A model generated the notes under the pieces. That model did no database searches. It saw nothing but the letters and a program-made list of their open reading frames with translations, and was not told the origin of the DNA. DNA of 64,000 bases from Desulfobulbaceae bacterium. Lineage in GTDB: Bacteria > Desulfobacterota > Desulfobulbia > Desulfobulbales > SURF-16. A program made the translations under genes and the position numbers. The stretch is taken from the NCBI GenBank assembly GCA_002868945.1, contig PKTX01000006.1, positions 133,801 through 197,800 on the forward strand, written 5' to 3'. This document shows, one piece after another, positions 25,551 through 34,303 of this stretch. The first letter of the stretch is position 1. The number at the start of each line of letters is the position of its first letter.

Positions 25551-26741
25551 ATGCGTCATAAACAGGGTTATCCCTATCTCCTTAACAGCTATCTCATCAG
25601 AGAGATGCTGGGGCCGTTTTTCGCCAGCCTGCTTATCATTAACGGTATCTTTTTCTTCGGACGCCTGATCCCCTTCCTGGAAGTTGTTCTTGACCTGGGC
25701 GTCGGCCCTGCTGATTTTATCCGTCTTTTTGCCTATCTCTTTCCCAACATGATGCTCTACAGCATTCCCATGTCGAGCATGTTCGGCGTGGTGGTGGCCT
25801 TTACCAGACTGTCCAACGATGGTGAGATCATGGCCATGAAGGCGGCCGGCATCAGTCTCGGCCAGATGCTGCCCGCCGTCCTGGCGGTCTCCCTGGCCAC
25901 CGGCCTGTTGAGCGGCTACAGCGCCCTGGTGCTGACGCCTGCCGCGGATCAGGCCATGGAAAAGATGATGTTCAATCTGGTGAAGGAAAAGGTGAGCAGC
26001 GGCGTCAAGTCGAGGACATTCAGCGCCGGCGTGGATAAATACGTGATTTATGCGGATAAGGTCGATCGCCGCACCGGTGAATGGTCCGGTGTCTACCTGG
26101 CTGACATGACCCTGGAGAAGAGGCCGATGGTCACCCTGGCCCGACGGGGCCATATCAGCTCCGATCAGGAGAATATGTCCTTGTCATTGATGTTGGAGGA
26201 CGGCAGCATCCATCGGGCCGAGGGCGCCACCACCCAGACCGTTCTCTTTGAAAAATATGAACTGCAGATCCCCATTCGGCTACCCATGGGCATGGAGCGG
26301 AAAAAGGGGCGGCTGAGCAAACGCAGCATGAGTCTGGCCGAGCTCCGGGAGGTGGCTGCCAAGCTTGGCCCAGACTCGGAGCATGGCCTTTCCTATCGCC
26401 TGGAATATCAGAAGCGGCTGGTCTTGCCGGTGGGCTGCTTTGTCCTGAGTCTGCTCGGTTTTGTCTATGGTCTGGAGGCCGGTGTCGGTCGCCGGGCCGT
26501 CGGCATCCCCCTCAGCCTGCTCACCTATGTCTTTTACTGGTTGTTCTTCTCTCTTGGTAATTTTTTGGCCGAGGGTCGAATCCTGGCGGTGGCGCCGGCC
26601 CTGTGGCTGCCCAACGTTTTGTTTGCCTTGCTGGCCATCTTTCTCTTTATTCTGGCGCTCAGTGAGAAATCCCTCTTTGCCGGCAAGAGGTTGGCCACCC
26701 TTCTGACCTTCTGGCAGAAAAAGAGCGGTGGGGAAGGATGA
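25551..26741 (+). CDS. lptF: Lipopolysaccharide export permease LptF/LptG family
   Basis: A 396-residue LptF/G-type inner membrane component of the LPS exporter LptBFG. Membrane segments appear at both ends (FFASLLIINGIFFFGRLI, AVLAVSLATGLLSGY; and LPVGCFVLSLLGFVYGL, LLTYVFYWLFFSLGNFL, ALLAIFLFILAL), flanking a periplasmic beta-jellyroll domain. EIMAMKAAGISLGQM is the coupling helix typical of the family. The start at ATG 25551 has an upstream AACGGAGC; the longer ORF is not needed. LptF is favoured over LptG but not proven. No lptG or lptB is next to it. Confidence 0.87.
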   Translation: MRHKQGYPYLLNSYLIREMLGPFFASLLIINGIFFFGRLIPFLEVVLDLGVGPADFIRLFAYLFPNMMLYSIPMSSMFGVVVAFTRLSNDGEIMAMKAAGISLGQMLPAVLAVSLATGLLSGYSALVLTPAADQAMEKMMFNLVKEKVSSGVKSRTFSAGVDKYVIYADKVDRRTGEWSGVYLADMTLEKRPMVTLARRGHISSDQENMSLSLMLEDGSIHRAEGATTQTVLFEKYELQIPIRLPMGMERKKGRLSKRSMSLAELREVAAKLGPDSEHGLSYRLEYQKRLVLPVGCFVLSLLGFVYGLEAGVGRRAVGIPLSLLTYVFYWLFFSLGNFLAEGRILAVAPALWLPNVLFALLAIFLFILALSEKSLFAGKRLATLLTFWQKKSGGEG

Positions 26742-26804
26742 TACATCCGGACCGTGGCACGGGACAGGGGCGACGAGTCTTGCACTGGCCGGCGCTGTGG
26801 CGGC

Positions 26805-27902
26805 CTAGTTCATCCCTAACATGAGGGCGGCGTTGATGCCGCCGAAGCCGGAGTTGCAGGTGAGAAGGGTCGGGGAGAGCAGCTGCTGGGGGCGATTGCT
26901 TAAATGCCCAGGGAAGGCCTCGGCAATCCGCAGACCGACTGTCGGGGGGATTTGCCCGGCTTCCAGGGCCTTGACGGCCAGACACGCCTCCATAACGCCG
27001 GCAGCCCCCAGGCAGTGCCCCATGGCGCCCTTCACCCCGTGTAGCGGCGGTGGCATCTCTCCCCACATGTTGCGCAGGGCTCTGATTTCCATGGTGTCAT
27101 TATAGAGGGTGCCGGTGCCGTGGGCATTGATGGCCCCCACCGCCTCTGCCCCGTTTCGGGTGGCCTGGCGCAGTGCGGCAGTCAGGCCGCTGGCCCGGCG
27201 ACAGGGGGCGGTGATGTGGCCGGCGTCGCAGGCCAGACCCCAGCCGCGGATAGTGGCCCGGTCGGCTCGGCGGTGGCGCGGCACTGTTTCCTGAGCGGCC
27301 AGGAGCATGAGGCCGATACCCTCGCCCAGACAGAGGCCGTCCCTGGTTTTGTCAAAGGGGCGGCAGGGACCGTGGGCCAGGGCCTGCAGTTGGCTAAAAC
27401 CGGCCAGGACAAAACGGCTGAGAATATCAACACCCACCACCAGAACCTGATCGGCCTGATCGGCGGCGATCATCTGGCTGGCTTGGATAAGGGCGACAGT
27501 GCCGGAGGCGCAGGCCGCACTGACCGTGGAACAGGGCAGGACGGCGTCGAGCCTGTGGGCAATCATCTCCGCAACCTGCCAGGCAAATCCGCGGCCTGGG
27601 ATGCGGAAGTCGCTCAGGGGTTCGTCGGCCGCGCCCTTGGTGGTGGCCACCACCAGATGAAGGCGATCGCGGCACCAGGCGCCACGGAAGTGGCTCAGGC
27701 CGAGATCAAGCAGGGTTGCCAGGCGCCTGCCGGTGCCCAGTTCGTTGCCCAGGGCCGCAATGCGGCCCACCTGGCAGTTGAGACCCTCCATCCGCAAAGC
27801 AGTGAGGGCGCTGCCGCCGGCCATGAGCTCCTGCCAGCATTGGTCAAGGTTGCCGGCCGCACAGACGAGAGCGCTGTCCATAATGACAACTTCTCTGCTC
27901 AT
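26805..27902 (-). CDS. Beta-ketoacyl-ACP synthase (FabF-like), lipid cluster
   Basis: A 365-residue condensing enzyme, the last gene of the lipid locus. The full Cys-His-His triad is present: Cys in TVSAACASGTVALIQA, His in INAHGTGTLYND and His in GVKGAMGHCLGAAG. The N-terminal part is shorter than in FabF. Its ATG overlaps the TGA of the preceding gene by 1 nt (TGATG) behind an AGGAG, so it is coupled to the Cys-less ketosynthase-like protein. Such an active/inactive pair is known from type II polyketide systems (KS plus chain-length factor); applying that here is inference. Confidence 0.88.
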   Translation of the reverse strand: MSREVVIMDSALVCAAGNLDQCWQELMAGGSALTALRMEGLNCQVGRIAALGNELGTGRRLATLLDLGLSHFRGAWCRDRLHLVVATTKGAADEPLSDFRIPGRGFAWQVAEMIAHRLDAVLPCSTVSAACASGTVALIQASQMIAADQADQVLVVGVDILSRFVLAGFSQLQALAHGPCRPFDKTRDGLCLGEGIGLMLLAAQETVPRHRRADRATIRGWGLACDAGHITAPCRRASGLTAALRQATRNGAEAVGAINAHGTGTLYNDTMEIRALRNMWGEMPPPLHGVKGAMGHCLGAAGVMEACLAVKALEAGQIPPTVGLRIAEAFPGHLSNRPQQLLSPTLLTCNSGFGGINAALMLGMN

Positions 27903-28711
27903 CACATCATCTCCTGGTGGCGGAACGTCATCGTCACCCGGCCATAGTCGGCCTTGACCTGCCAGCTGCTGGGGAGATCATTGTTCTGCAGGCGGGTCGA
28001 CAGGCTTTCAGCCGCAGCCAGGGGGTGATGGACCTCCTGCCTGAAGGAGGTGCTCTCCGGGCCTGCTATCGTTTGACGCGCCGATCCGGCAGGGATTGTG
28101 ATGCTTTCCCGGCGTTGCAGACGTGCCTCTGCCGGGCATGGTATTTCCTCGATATCTATCTCTTTGAGACGGCAGCTGCCGTGGCGGCCCAGGAGCCAGA
28201 CCACGGCCCCGGCCGGCCAATGGCAGCACTCTTGTGGTTGCATGGCGTGGCGGGCATCCGATAAGAGGGGTGCATAGGTTTCGGCCTGGAGCACCACGGC
28301 ATGATCTATTACCTGGTCCTGCAGGGCCAGCCAGGCACTTTCCAGGGCGCGGAAAAAGGGCCAGGCATAGGAGGTCAGGGTCAGGTTGGGGCCGTATATG
28401 TGATGGCGTCGGGCAATATAACCGCAGACGGCATTGAACACCGAATGGGAGAAGAGGGTGGGCGAAATGGGTTGCTGATGGATGAGGTCGGCAAGCACGG
28501 CAAAGTTGGTGCGCATGGGACCAAAGGCCGTGCCCAGATAGATGCCGGTGCGACCACCATCCAGCTCTCTGATCGGCGCCAGGCAGTGTTCGGCGGCCAT
28601 CACGGCCAGTTGGATGAACTCCTCGGCCCGTCGCAATTCCCCTGCCATGTGGGTGGGGATACGGAGGTAGGTCTGGCGCAGGCTGGTGATGGCCTGGATG
28701 GCAATGCTCAT
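27902..28711 (-). CDS. Ketosynthase-like protein lacking catalytic Cys (chain-length-factor-like)
   Basis: A 269-residue protein resembling the Ketoacyl-synt_2 N-terminal domain of aryl-polyene loci: GIYLGTAFGPMRTN followed by SPTLFSHSVFNAVCGYIARR and HHIYGPNLTLTS. The position of the nucleophilic Cys in true ketosynthases (xACASG) is here TLTSYAWPFF, without Cys, and the C-terminal His motifs are absent. It is therefore probably a non-catalytic partner. It is coupled at both ends, by ATGA to the upstream full ketosynthase and TGATG to the downstream one. The ORF extension to 28810 lies inside the upstream gene and was dropped. Confidence 0.75.
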   Translation of the reverse strand: MSIAIQAITSLRQTYLRIPTHMAGELRRAEEFIQLAVMAAEHCLAPIRELDGGRTGIYLGTAFGPMRTNFAVLADLIHQQPISPTLFSHSVFNAVCGYIARRHHIYGPNLTLTSYAWPFFRALESAWLALQDQVIDHAVVLQAETYAPLLSDARHAMQPQECCHWPAGAVVWLLGRHGSCRLKEIDIEEIPCPAEARLQRRESITIPAGSARQTIAGPESTSFRQEVHHPLAAAESLSTRLQNNDLPSSWQVKADYGRVTMTFRHQEMM

Positions 28712-29922
28712 GAAGCACCCTCCAGAATCAGGGCGGCATTGCCGCCGCCAAAGGCCAGGGAATGGCTGAGGCCAAGACGTCCTGCCAGGGGAACCTCTTC
28801 GCCTTGGCAAAGGGGTTGGACGGGGAGGGCCGGATCCGGCTCATGACAACCGATTGTGCCGAAGGTTGCGCCTTCCTGCAGGGCACGCAGGGTAAGGACC
28901 GCCTCAATGCCACCGGCCGCGCCCAGGGTGTGACCGGTGGCCCCCTTGGTGGAGAGCAGAGGTGTGGTGCTGAAGCCGAGATTTTTCAAGGCGGTGGTCT
29001 CGGCCAGGTCATTGGCCGTGGTGCCGGTGCCATGGCCGTTGATCAGGGCGATGTCGTCCAGGTGCAGGTTAGCACAGCGCAGGGCGCTGCGGATGGCCTG
29101 TTGCAGGCCGCGGCCTTGGGGGTGGGGGGCGGTGGGATGGTAGCCGTCGGCACCGGCGCCATAGCCCAGCAGCCAGCCCTGGGCCTCGGCGCCTCGGCGT
29201 CGCCGGTCCGTCTCTCTTTCCAGCAGGAGGATACCGGCGCCTTCGCCCAGGTTGAGGCCGCGGCGTCCTGTGGCAAAAGGGGTGCAGGGGGCGTCCGAGG
29301 TAAGCATCAGGCCGGCAAAGCCGTGAAAGGCCAGGCGGGAGAGTTCATCGGCGCCGCCGCAGATCACCAGGTCGCAGAGGTCGTGGCGCAGCCAGCTGGC
29401 GGCCAGGCCAATGGCATCGGTACCTGAGGCGCAGGCATTGGTCACCACGCTGGTCGGGCCGCGGCTGCCGAGGATCTCCTGCAGGGCAGTGGCCAGATTT
29501 TCATTGAGGAAGCGGTGTAAGGCCTTTGCCGCCGGCCTTTTACCCTGCTGCCAGGCCAGAAAGTAGTCGTCATCGTGAAAGTGGCAGCGTACCGTGGTGC
29601 CCAGGGCAATGCCCAGGCGTAGATGGGTCAGATCCTCCGCTTTGATGGCGGCCGATGTCAGGGCCTCCAGGCAGGCCTGCAAGGCCAGGAGAAGGGTGCG
29701 GTTGTCGATGTCCGGCGGCCGCCCATGGAAGGGTGAGGACAAAAGAAGGGGAGCCGTACAGGCAAAGACGGGCTGTGGTTCAATGCAGGCAAAGGGCGGC
29801 GCCACAGGGCGGGGGAACTCGTCGTGCCAGAGGTTCCGCCACACCGTGGCCAGATCAGGCCCGGCGGCGCAGCAGCAGCCCATGCCGCTGACGGCAATGG
29901 GGTGTTCAGTGTTCAGCGGCAT
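28708..29922 (-). CDS. Beta-ketoacyl-ACP synthase (FabF/KAS II type), lipid cluster
   Basis: A 404-residue complete ketosynthase. It has N-terminal IAVSGMGCCCAAGPDLATVW, active Cys in VVTNACASGTDAIGL, His in INGHGTGTTAND and LSTKGATGHTLGAAGGIEA. It lies about 120 bp after the acyl carrier protein and is coupled to the Cys-less homologue. Two active condensing enzymes in one locus suggest either two chain-length steps or KS/KS alternation. The substrate is unknown. Confidence 0.9.
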   Translation of the reverse strand: MPLNTEHPIAVSGMGCCCAAGPDLATVWRNLWHDEFPRPVAPPFACIEPQPVFACTAPLLLSSPFHGRPPDIDNRTLLLALQACLEALTSAAIKAEDLTHLRLGIALGTTVRCHFHDDDYFLAWQQGKRPAAKALHRFLNENLATALQEILGSRGPTSVVTNACASGTDAIGLAASWLRHDLCDLVICGGADELSRLAFHGFAGLMLTSDAPCTPFATGRRGLNLGEGAGILLLERETDRRRRGAEAQGWLLGYGAGADGYHPTAPHPQGRGLQQAIRSALRCANLHLDDIALINGHGTGTTANDLAETTALKNLGFSTTPLLSTKGATGHTLGAAGGIEAVLTLRALQEGATFGTIGCHEPDPALPVQPLCQGEEVPLAGRLGLSHSLAFGGGNAALILEGAS

Positions 29923-30044
29923 GGCGGTGTGCTGGGTGAAGGTGCTGATATGCTGAGGGGCTTGACAACAGCGTCACCGCATGGCGCGCAAAGAATGGCC
30001 GGCGGCGTGGCACTGCTCTGCTGGCTGACAGACAACATGGCAGC

Positions 30045-30296
30045 CTAGCCCTGGTGTGCGGCAATATAGTCGGCCAGGGTCTGCACCGAGGTAAAGGCCT
30101 TCTGGCCTTCATTCATATCCTTGATCTGGACGCCGAAATGCTTGTTTACCTGGACCACCAGTTCCACGGCATCCAGGGAGTCGAGGCCCAGCCCGTCACC
30201 AAAAAGGGGTTCGTTGTCATCAATGGCCGCTGCTGTTGTCTGCAGGCGCAGGTCACGGACCAGCAGCTCCTTGATTTCCTCTTTTAAATCACTCAT
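30045..30296 (-). CDS. Acyl carrier protein
   Basis: An 83-residue acidic carrier. The phosphopantetheine Ser is in GLGLDSLDAVELVVQV, and the preceding helix and the acidic helix II are normal. It is dedicated to the locus by position: it starts 2 nt after the LpxL-type acyltransferase and precedes the ketosynthases. The N-terminus MSDLKEEIKELLVRDL and the length are typical of secondary-metabolite ACPs of aryl-polyene type as well as of fatty acid ACPs. Confidence 0.92.
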   Translation of the reverse strand: MSDLKEEIKELLVRDLRLQTTAAAIDDNEPLFGDGLGLDSLDAVELVVQVNKHFGVQIKDMNEGQKAFTSVQTLADYIAAHQG

Positions 30297-30298
30297 TC

Positions 30299-31183
30299 TT
30301 ATTGCTCCCAGATGTCAAAGAAATTGTACCACTGGTACGGATATTCCCGGACATATTTTTCCAAGGCCCGGCTGTAGCGTGCAGCGCAGCGGGCCAATTC
30401 CTCTTGTTTGTCTCCATGGCCGTAATCGGGCTGGAGGATGTCCCACACCTTCAGGACCTGATGGGTTCTATCATGTTTGGCGGAAAAGGCAATAAGCACC
30501 GGGCTGCCGGTGTTGGCCGCCAGGCTGTACGCCGCCACCGGCAGCCGGATGGCAGAGCCGAGAAAGGCGGTCTCCACCGTGGGTCCGCCGGCCGCCCGGT
30601 CGCCCATGATCAGGACAACATCTCCTTGGTTAAGGGCATTGACCGCTTCAATCATGCCGCCCATAAAGCCGTTGACATCAATAATGTTGAAGTCGCGTTT
30701 ACGGCCCAGTTCAAAAAAGTGCTTGCTGACCGCCGTGGTGTCGTGGGCCATCATGATGTAGACACTGCATGGCAGGCTGGCAAGATGGGCCATGGCGGTC
30801 TGCCAGGTGCCGACATGGGCCAGCAGGATCACGGCGCCGCGGCCTGAGTTGACGATGTCCAGCAAGGTGTCGAGCCCCGCAAAGGTGCCGTGCAGGCGGG
30901 CCCGCGGCTTGAGGCCGAGCCAGCTGCGGTCTATGAGCATTTTGCCCATGCCGATCAAGATATGGTAGACGGCCCACCATCTCTGCCACGGCGTCTGGCC
31001 GGGAAAGCGGCGGCTCAGGTAGGGGTGGAGCTGCCGGTGCGGTGTCCTGCTGACGGCGGCATAGACCAGGATCAGCAGGTAGAGAAAGAGATAGGCGGCC
31101 CGCTGCCCCCCCACCAGGATCAGGCCGTAGAAGAAGAGGTGGCCAAGGTGTTCACCCTTATTTTTCAGGATCTGTAATGCCAT
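30299..31183 (-). CDS. LpxL/HtrB-type acyltransferase, lipid cluster
   Basis: A 294-residue membrane-associated acyltransferase of the lysophospholipid/lipid A family. The catalytic HX4D-like region is AVILLAHVGTWQTAM (H, with the usual acidic residue replaced by Gln in this window of residues), followed by NQGDVVLIMGDRAAGGPTVETAFLG. Homologues in aryl-polyene loci have a similar form. The start at ATG 31183 is preferred to a GTG at 31249. It probably transfers the finished acyl chain from the ACP. It is followed 2 nt later by the ACP gene. Confidence 0.85.
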   Translation of the reverse strand: MALQILKNKGEHLGHLFFYGLILVGGQRAAYLFLYLLILVYAAVSRTPHRQLHPYLSRRFPGQTPWQRWWAVYHILIGMGKMLIDRSWLGLKPRARLHGTFAGLDTLLDIVNSGRGAVILLAHVGTWQTAMAHLASLPCSVYIMMAHDTTAVSKHFFELGRKRDFNIIDVNGFMGGMIEAVNALNQGDVVLIMGDRAAGGPTVETAFLGSAIRLPVAAYSLAANTGSPVLIAFSAKHDRTHQVLKVWDILQPDYGHGDKQEELARCAARYSRALEKYVREYPYQWYNFFDIWEQ

Positions 31184-31308
31184 ATTCGTCCAGCTCTTTA
31201 TACCCCACAAAGGCGAACGAAAAAAGAGAGGCCTTCTTTTTTTTGGCACGCCGGGTCCGGCTGCATGGCCGAAAATGGAAAAGGACGCGCTGCCGGTCGG
31301 GCAGGTGC

Positions 31309-32493
31309 CTACTTGTCGCGGCGGGCCTTGGCCGGAATGCGACCGCCTCTCTGGATGGCCAGGGCCACGACATAACTGAGCACGGCCACCAACAGCCCGA
31401 GAAGCGGGCCGACAAGCAGGGAGCCCAGCAGGTATTCCCAGAGGCGATAGCCGAGCTGGTGGACCAGGGTCTCCACGGTGAATTGTTCGAGAAAATGGCC
31501 GAAGCGCAGGTAATAGCCGACCTGAATGGCGATAAAGGGCACCAGGGGCGGCATGCAGAGCTGGCTGGCCGCTATTGCCGCCATTTTATTGAGATGGAGC
31601 CTGTGGCTGGCATAGATGATGGTAATGGTGTGGATACCGATGAGCGGCAAGGTCCCCAGAAAGATGCCGAGCCAGACTGCCGTGGCAATCTGCAGAGGGG
31701 TGGTGTGCTGGCGCAGCAGGCTCTTGAAGAGCCGGATCGGATGGAGCAGCAGGCTGGGGCCCGCCTTTTTCGGGGCGGGCAGCAGTTTTTTGTGGGGCCA
31801 GGGCCAGAGGGCGCGCAGCACCAGAAAGGTGTGCAGCAGGCTGAGGCGGGCATTGTCACGCAGCTGATGAAAGTGACTGATGCGCTGCCCGGCCGGCGGA
31901 TAGTAGACGTCAATATCGCTACTGAGCAGTGGCACATTGCCCCAGGCCAGTCGCACCAGGGATTCGATCTCAAAATCATACCGTCTGGTGCGCACGCCGA
32001 GACGGCGCAGCTCCGCCACCGGATAGAGTCGCATGCCGCTTTGGGTGTCAGGCAGGCTGAGTCCTGTTTCCAGACGCACCCAGAAGTTGGAAAAGGCGCG
32101 GCCAAAGAGGCTGGCAACAGGCACATGGGCGCCGTCCATGCGCCTGTTGCCGATGACCAGGGCCGGCCAGGCGTGTTTGGTCATGGCCAGCAGGCGGTGG
32201 CCGTCGGCAGGATCGTGCTGGTCGTCGGCATCCAGGCTGAGGATGGCCTGGAAGCCATGCGTCTGGGCATAGTCGGCACCGGTGAGGATGGCAGCACCCT
32301 TACCGCGATTTTGTGGAAGGCGTACCACCGGACAGGCCAGCTTGGCGGCGTCCACCGGCGGCTGTGAACCGTCATCCACCACCAGGGTCTGCCAGTTGTC
32401 GGCCAGGGCGGCAGCCACCACCCGGCCCAGGGTGCGGCCATGGTTGTAGGAGGGAATAACCAGCAATACCTGGTCCTGGCGCAGTGCCGCCAT
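31309..32493 (-). CDS. Glycosyltransferase family 2 fused to DUF2062
   Basis: The N-terminal ~230 residues are a GT2 domain of the dolichol-phosphate-mannose type (LLVIPSYNHGRTL, TLVVDDGSQ, QNRGKGAAILTG, LSLDADDQHDP with the metal DxD). The C-terminal ~150 residues are a DUF2062 membrane domain (LQIATAVWLGIFLGTLPLIGIHT, MPPLVPFIAIQVGYYL). It begins 1 nt after the B12 radical SAM gene. Its presence suggests that the product of the locus carries a sugar, or is placed on a lipid-linked sugar. Confidence 0.88.
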   Translation of the reverse strand: MAALRQDQVLLVIPSYNHGRTLGRVVAAALADNWQTLVVDDGSQPPVDAAKLACPVVRLPQNRGKGAAILTGADYAQTHGFQAILSLDADDQHDPADGHRLLAMTKHAWPALVIGNRRMDGAHVPVASLFGRAFSNFWVRLETGLSLPDTQSGMRLYPVAELRRLGVRTRRYDFEIESLVRLAWGNVPLLSSDIDVYYPPAGQRISHFHQLRDNARLSLLHTFLVLRALWPWPHKKLLPAPKKAGPSLLLHPIRLFKSLLRQHTTPLQIATAVWLGIFLGTLPLIGIHTITIIYASHRLHLNKMAAIAASQLCMPPLVPFIAIQVGYYLRFGHFLEQFTVETLVHQLGYRLWEYLLGSLLVGPLLGLLVAVLSYVVALAIQRGGRIPAKARRDK

Positions 32494-32494
32494 G

Positions 32495-33754
32495 TCAGTT
32501 CCTCCAGCTCCTGCTGCTCTCCCTGTCGAGGTGGGAGCGGTAGGTGTTGTCGGCCACCTCCTTGTCGATGACCTGCAGGAAGAGGCGGCTCATGCGCTGG
32601 GCCTGCGGGATGTCACGGTAGAACATCTCCCAGGCATAGTGGTACATCTCCTGCAGTTCAGCCGCGCTCATCTGTTTGGGTTGATAGACCACTTCGGCGG
32701 TGGTGTAGCGCTGCCAGTCGCTATGGAGGATGCGGCCCTCCTGACGCATCTTGGCGGTGGCCGGCGTGTGGGGAAAGGGCGTCAGGATGGAAAATTCCGC
32801 CATGTCCACATCGATTTCCAGGAGAAAATCCACCAGCCTCTTGATGTAATCGACATCCTGATTGTCGGTGCCCAGCAGGACGGCGGCCTCGACGCCGATG
32901 CCGAATTCCTTGAGGCGGCGCACCTTGTGGCGGATATGGTCCGAGGTGTCGAAAATCGCCTGATAAACGTACCAGCAGCCCGCCTCAGCAGCCTTGGCCA
33001 GGACCTCGTCATCGTCCAGGATGGGGTGGCTGATCCACTTCTTCTTTAAGGGGATGAGGGCCTCAAAGAGCTCCAGGAGCCACTCCTTGTCCTGGGCCAG
33101 GGAGTTGTCCACCAGAAAGAGACGGTTGTTGTCAATGGATTGCAACTCTTCGACAACCCGTGCAATGGGGCGAGGCCGGAAGGTACGACCGCCGAGATAA
33201 CCGGTGCAGCAGGGAAAACAGTTGAACTTGCAGCCGCGCGAGGCATGGGCCAGATCCACCATGGGGACGCCGCGATAGACATAACGCTGCCGGTTGAGAA
33301 TGTCGCGGCGGGCCGGGCCCACCGCATCAATGGGCGGATGGTCATGGAGGAAATCATAGCGTCGCTGCAGGCGGCCCTGTTGCCAGTCGGTCAGGGTGCG
33401 GGCCAGGCGGCCGTTTTCCACCTCGCCCAGAAAAACGGCATCCACGGCCGCCTCCACCTCGTCGGCATGCAGCATGGTGGCAATGCCGCCGGCAATCACC
33501 TTGATGCCGCGGGCCCGATAGAGCGCGGCAATCTGCAGGCCCCTGGGGATTTGACAGGTGAGCATCATGGAGATGAGCACCAGGTCGGTGGGCTGGGTGT
33601 GATCAAGGCTGTCGACGTTTTCATCAATAAAGGTAACGTCATATTCGGTCGGAATGGCGGCAGCCAGGCAGACCGGCCCGTGGGGCGGCAGGTGAAATTC
33701 TGTCTGTTCCGGAATCTTCGGCCAGCTGGGATATATCAGGGTGAGTTTGGTCAT
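32495..33754 (-). CDS. B12-binding-type radical SAM protein, lipid cluster
   Basis: A 419-residue protein with an N-terminal Rossmann-like domain resembling the cobalamin-binding domain (LTLIYPSWPKIPEQ, LVLISMMLTCQIPRGLQIA, VIAGGIATMLHADE, DAVFLGEVENG) and a radical SAM core with C-X3-C-X2-C (SRGCKFNCFPCCTGYLGG). The classical B12 DxHxxG is not evident, so cobalamin binding is uncertain. Similar proteins carry out methylation, cyclisation or C-C bond formation on lipids and natural products. It overlaps the half-ketosynthase gene by 4 nt (ATGA). Confidence 0.85.
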   Translation of the reverse strand: MTKLTLIYPSWPKIPEQTEFHLPPHGPVCLAAAIPTEYDVTFIDENVDSLDHTQPTDLVLISMMLTCQIPRGLQIAALYRARGIKVIAGGIATMLHADEVEAAVDAVFLGEVENGRLARTLTDWQQGRLQRRYDFLHDHPPIDAVGPARRDILNRQRYVYRGVPMVDLAHASRGCKFNCFPCCTGYLGGRTFRPRPIARVVEELQSIDNNRLFLVDNSLAQDKEWLLELFEALIPLKKKWISHPILDDDEVLAKAAEAGCWYVYQAIFDTSDHIRHKVRRLKEFGIGVEAAVLLGTDNQDVDYIKRLVDFLLEIDVDMAEFSILTPFPHTPATAKMRQEGRILHSDWQRYTTAEVVYQPKQMSAAELQEMYHYAWEMFYRDIPQAQRMSRLFLQVIDKEVADNTYRSHLDRESSRSWRN

Positions 33755-34257
33755 GAGGTGGGCAGCAGGTGAAAGGAGGCGGTGGGAGCCGCTTGTTGGC
33801 TAGAGGGGACAACGTCAAGCTCGCCGTAGACGATAAGGGCTGCCTTCCCCAGGTGGAGCTGCCAGCGCCGCGCCTCTTGGCGGGCCCGGGCCAGGGGGTC
33901 CTGGTCCAGCAGGGCATAGACCGGGCCGCTGATCCGATAGTGGCCGGCCGCCTCTGCTGCGGCAATATTGGGCAGGGTGTAGCCGAAAAGGGCCGGGCTC
34001 GCAAACTCGATGCCGTCGGCTAAGGTGACGGCATATTCAAGGTCGGTGGCCAGGGAGCCGTAGCGACTGGCAATGATAAGGGCGTTGTCCCGGTCTGGCC
34101 TGATCGTGCCGGTGTCACCCGTCAGGTGGCCAGCCTGGTGCAAGACCCTCCCCACCTCCAGCACGGCCAGCTGGCTGATCAGGTCCATGCGCAGCCAGCG
34201 CTCCGGCAGGGTGACGATGATCTTTTTGTCGTTTTCGTTCAGCGTTAAAGGTTCCAT
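33751..34257 (-). CDS. Half-size ketosynthase-like protein
   Basis: A 168-residue protein. From about residue 55, the text DNALIIASRYGSLATDLEYAV and FASPALFGYTLPNIAAAEAAGHYRISGP follows the pattern of the N-terminal half of a ketosynthase or chain-length factor (RxGxxxTD, then SPxLFxYTLPN, then GxxGPxxxL), but no Cys-His-His residues are present. It is sandwiched between the two radical SAM genes with a 46 bp gap upstream and a 4 nt overlap downstream. It may be a scaffold or an evolutionary remnant. The family identification is by eye and not certain. Confidence 0.6.
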   Translation of the reverse strand: MEPLTLNENDKKIIVTLPERWLRMDLISQLAVLEVGRVLHQAGHLTGDTGTIRPDRDNALIIASRYGSLATDLEYAVTLADGIEFASPALFGYTLPNIAAAEAAGHYRISGPVYALLDQDPLARARQEARRWQLHLGKAALIVYGELDVVPSSQQAAPTASFHLLPTS

Positions 34258-34303
34258 AAGAGGTGGTCGCAGGCAGGGGGCAGGGGCTAGGGGCCGGAGT
34301 CGG

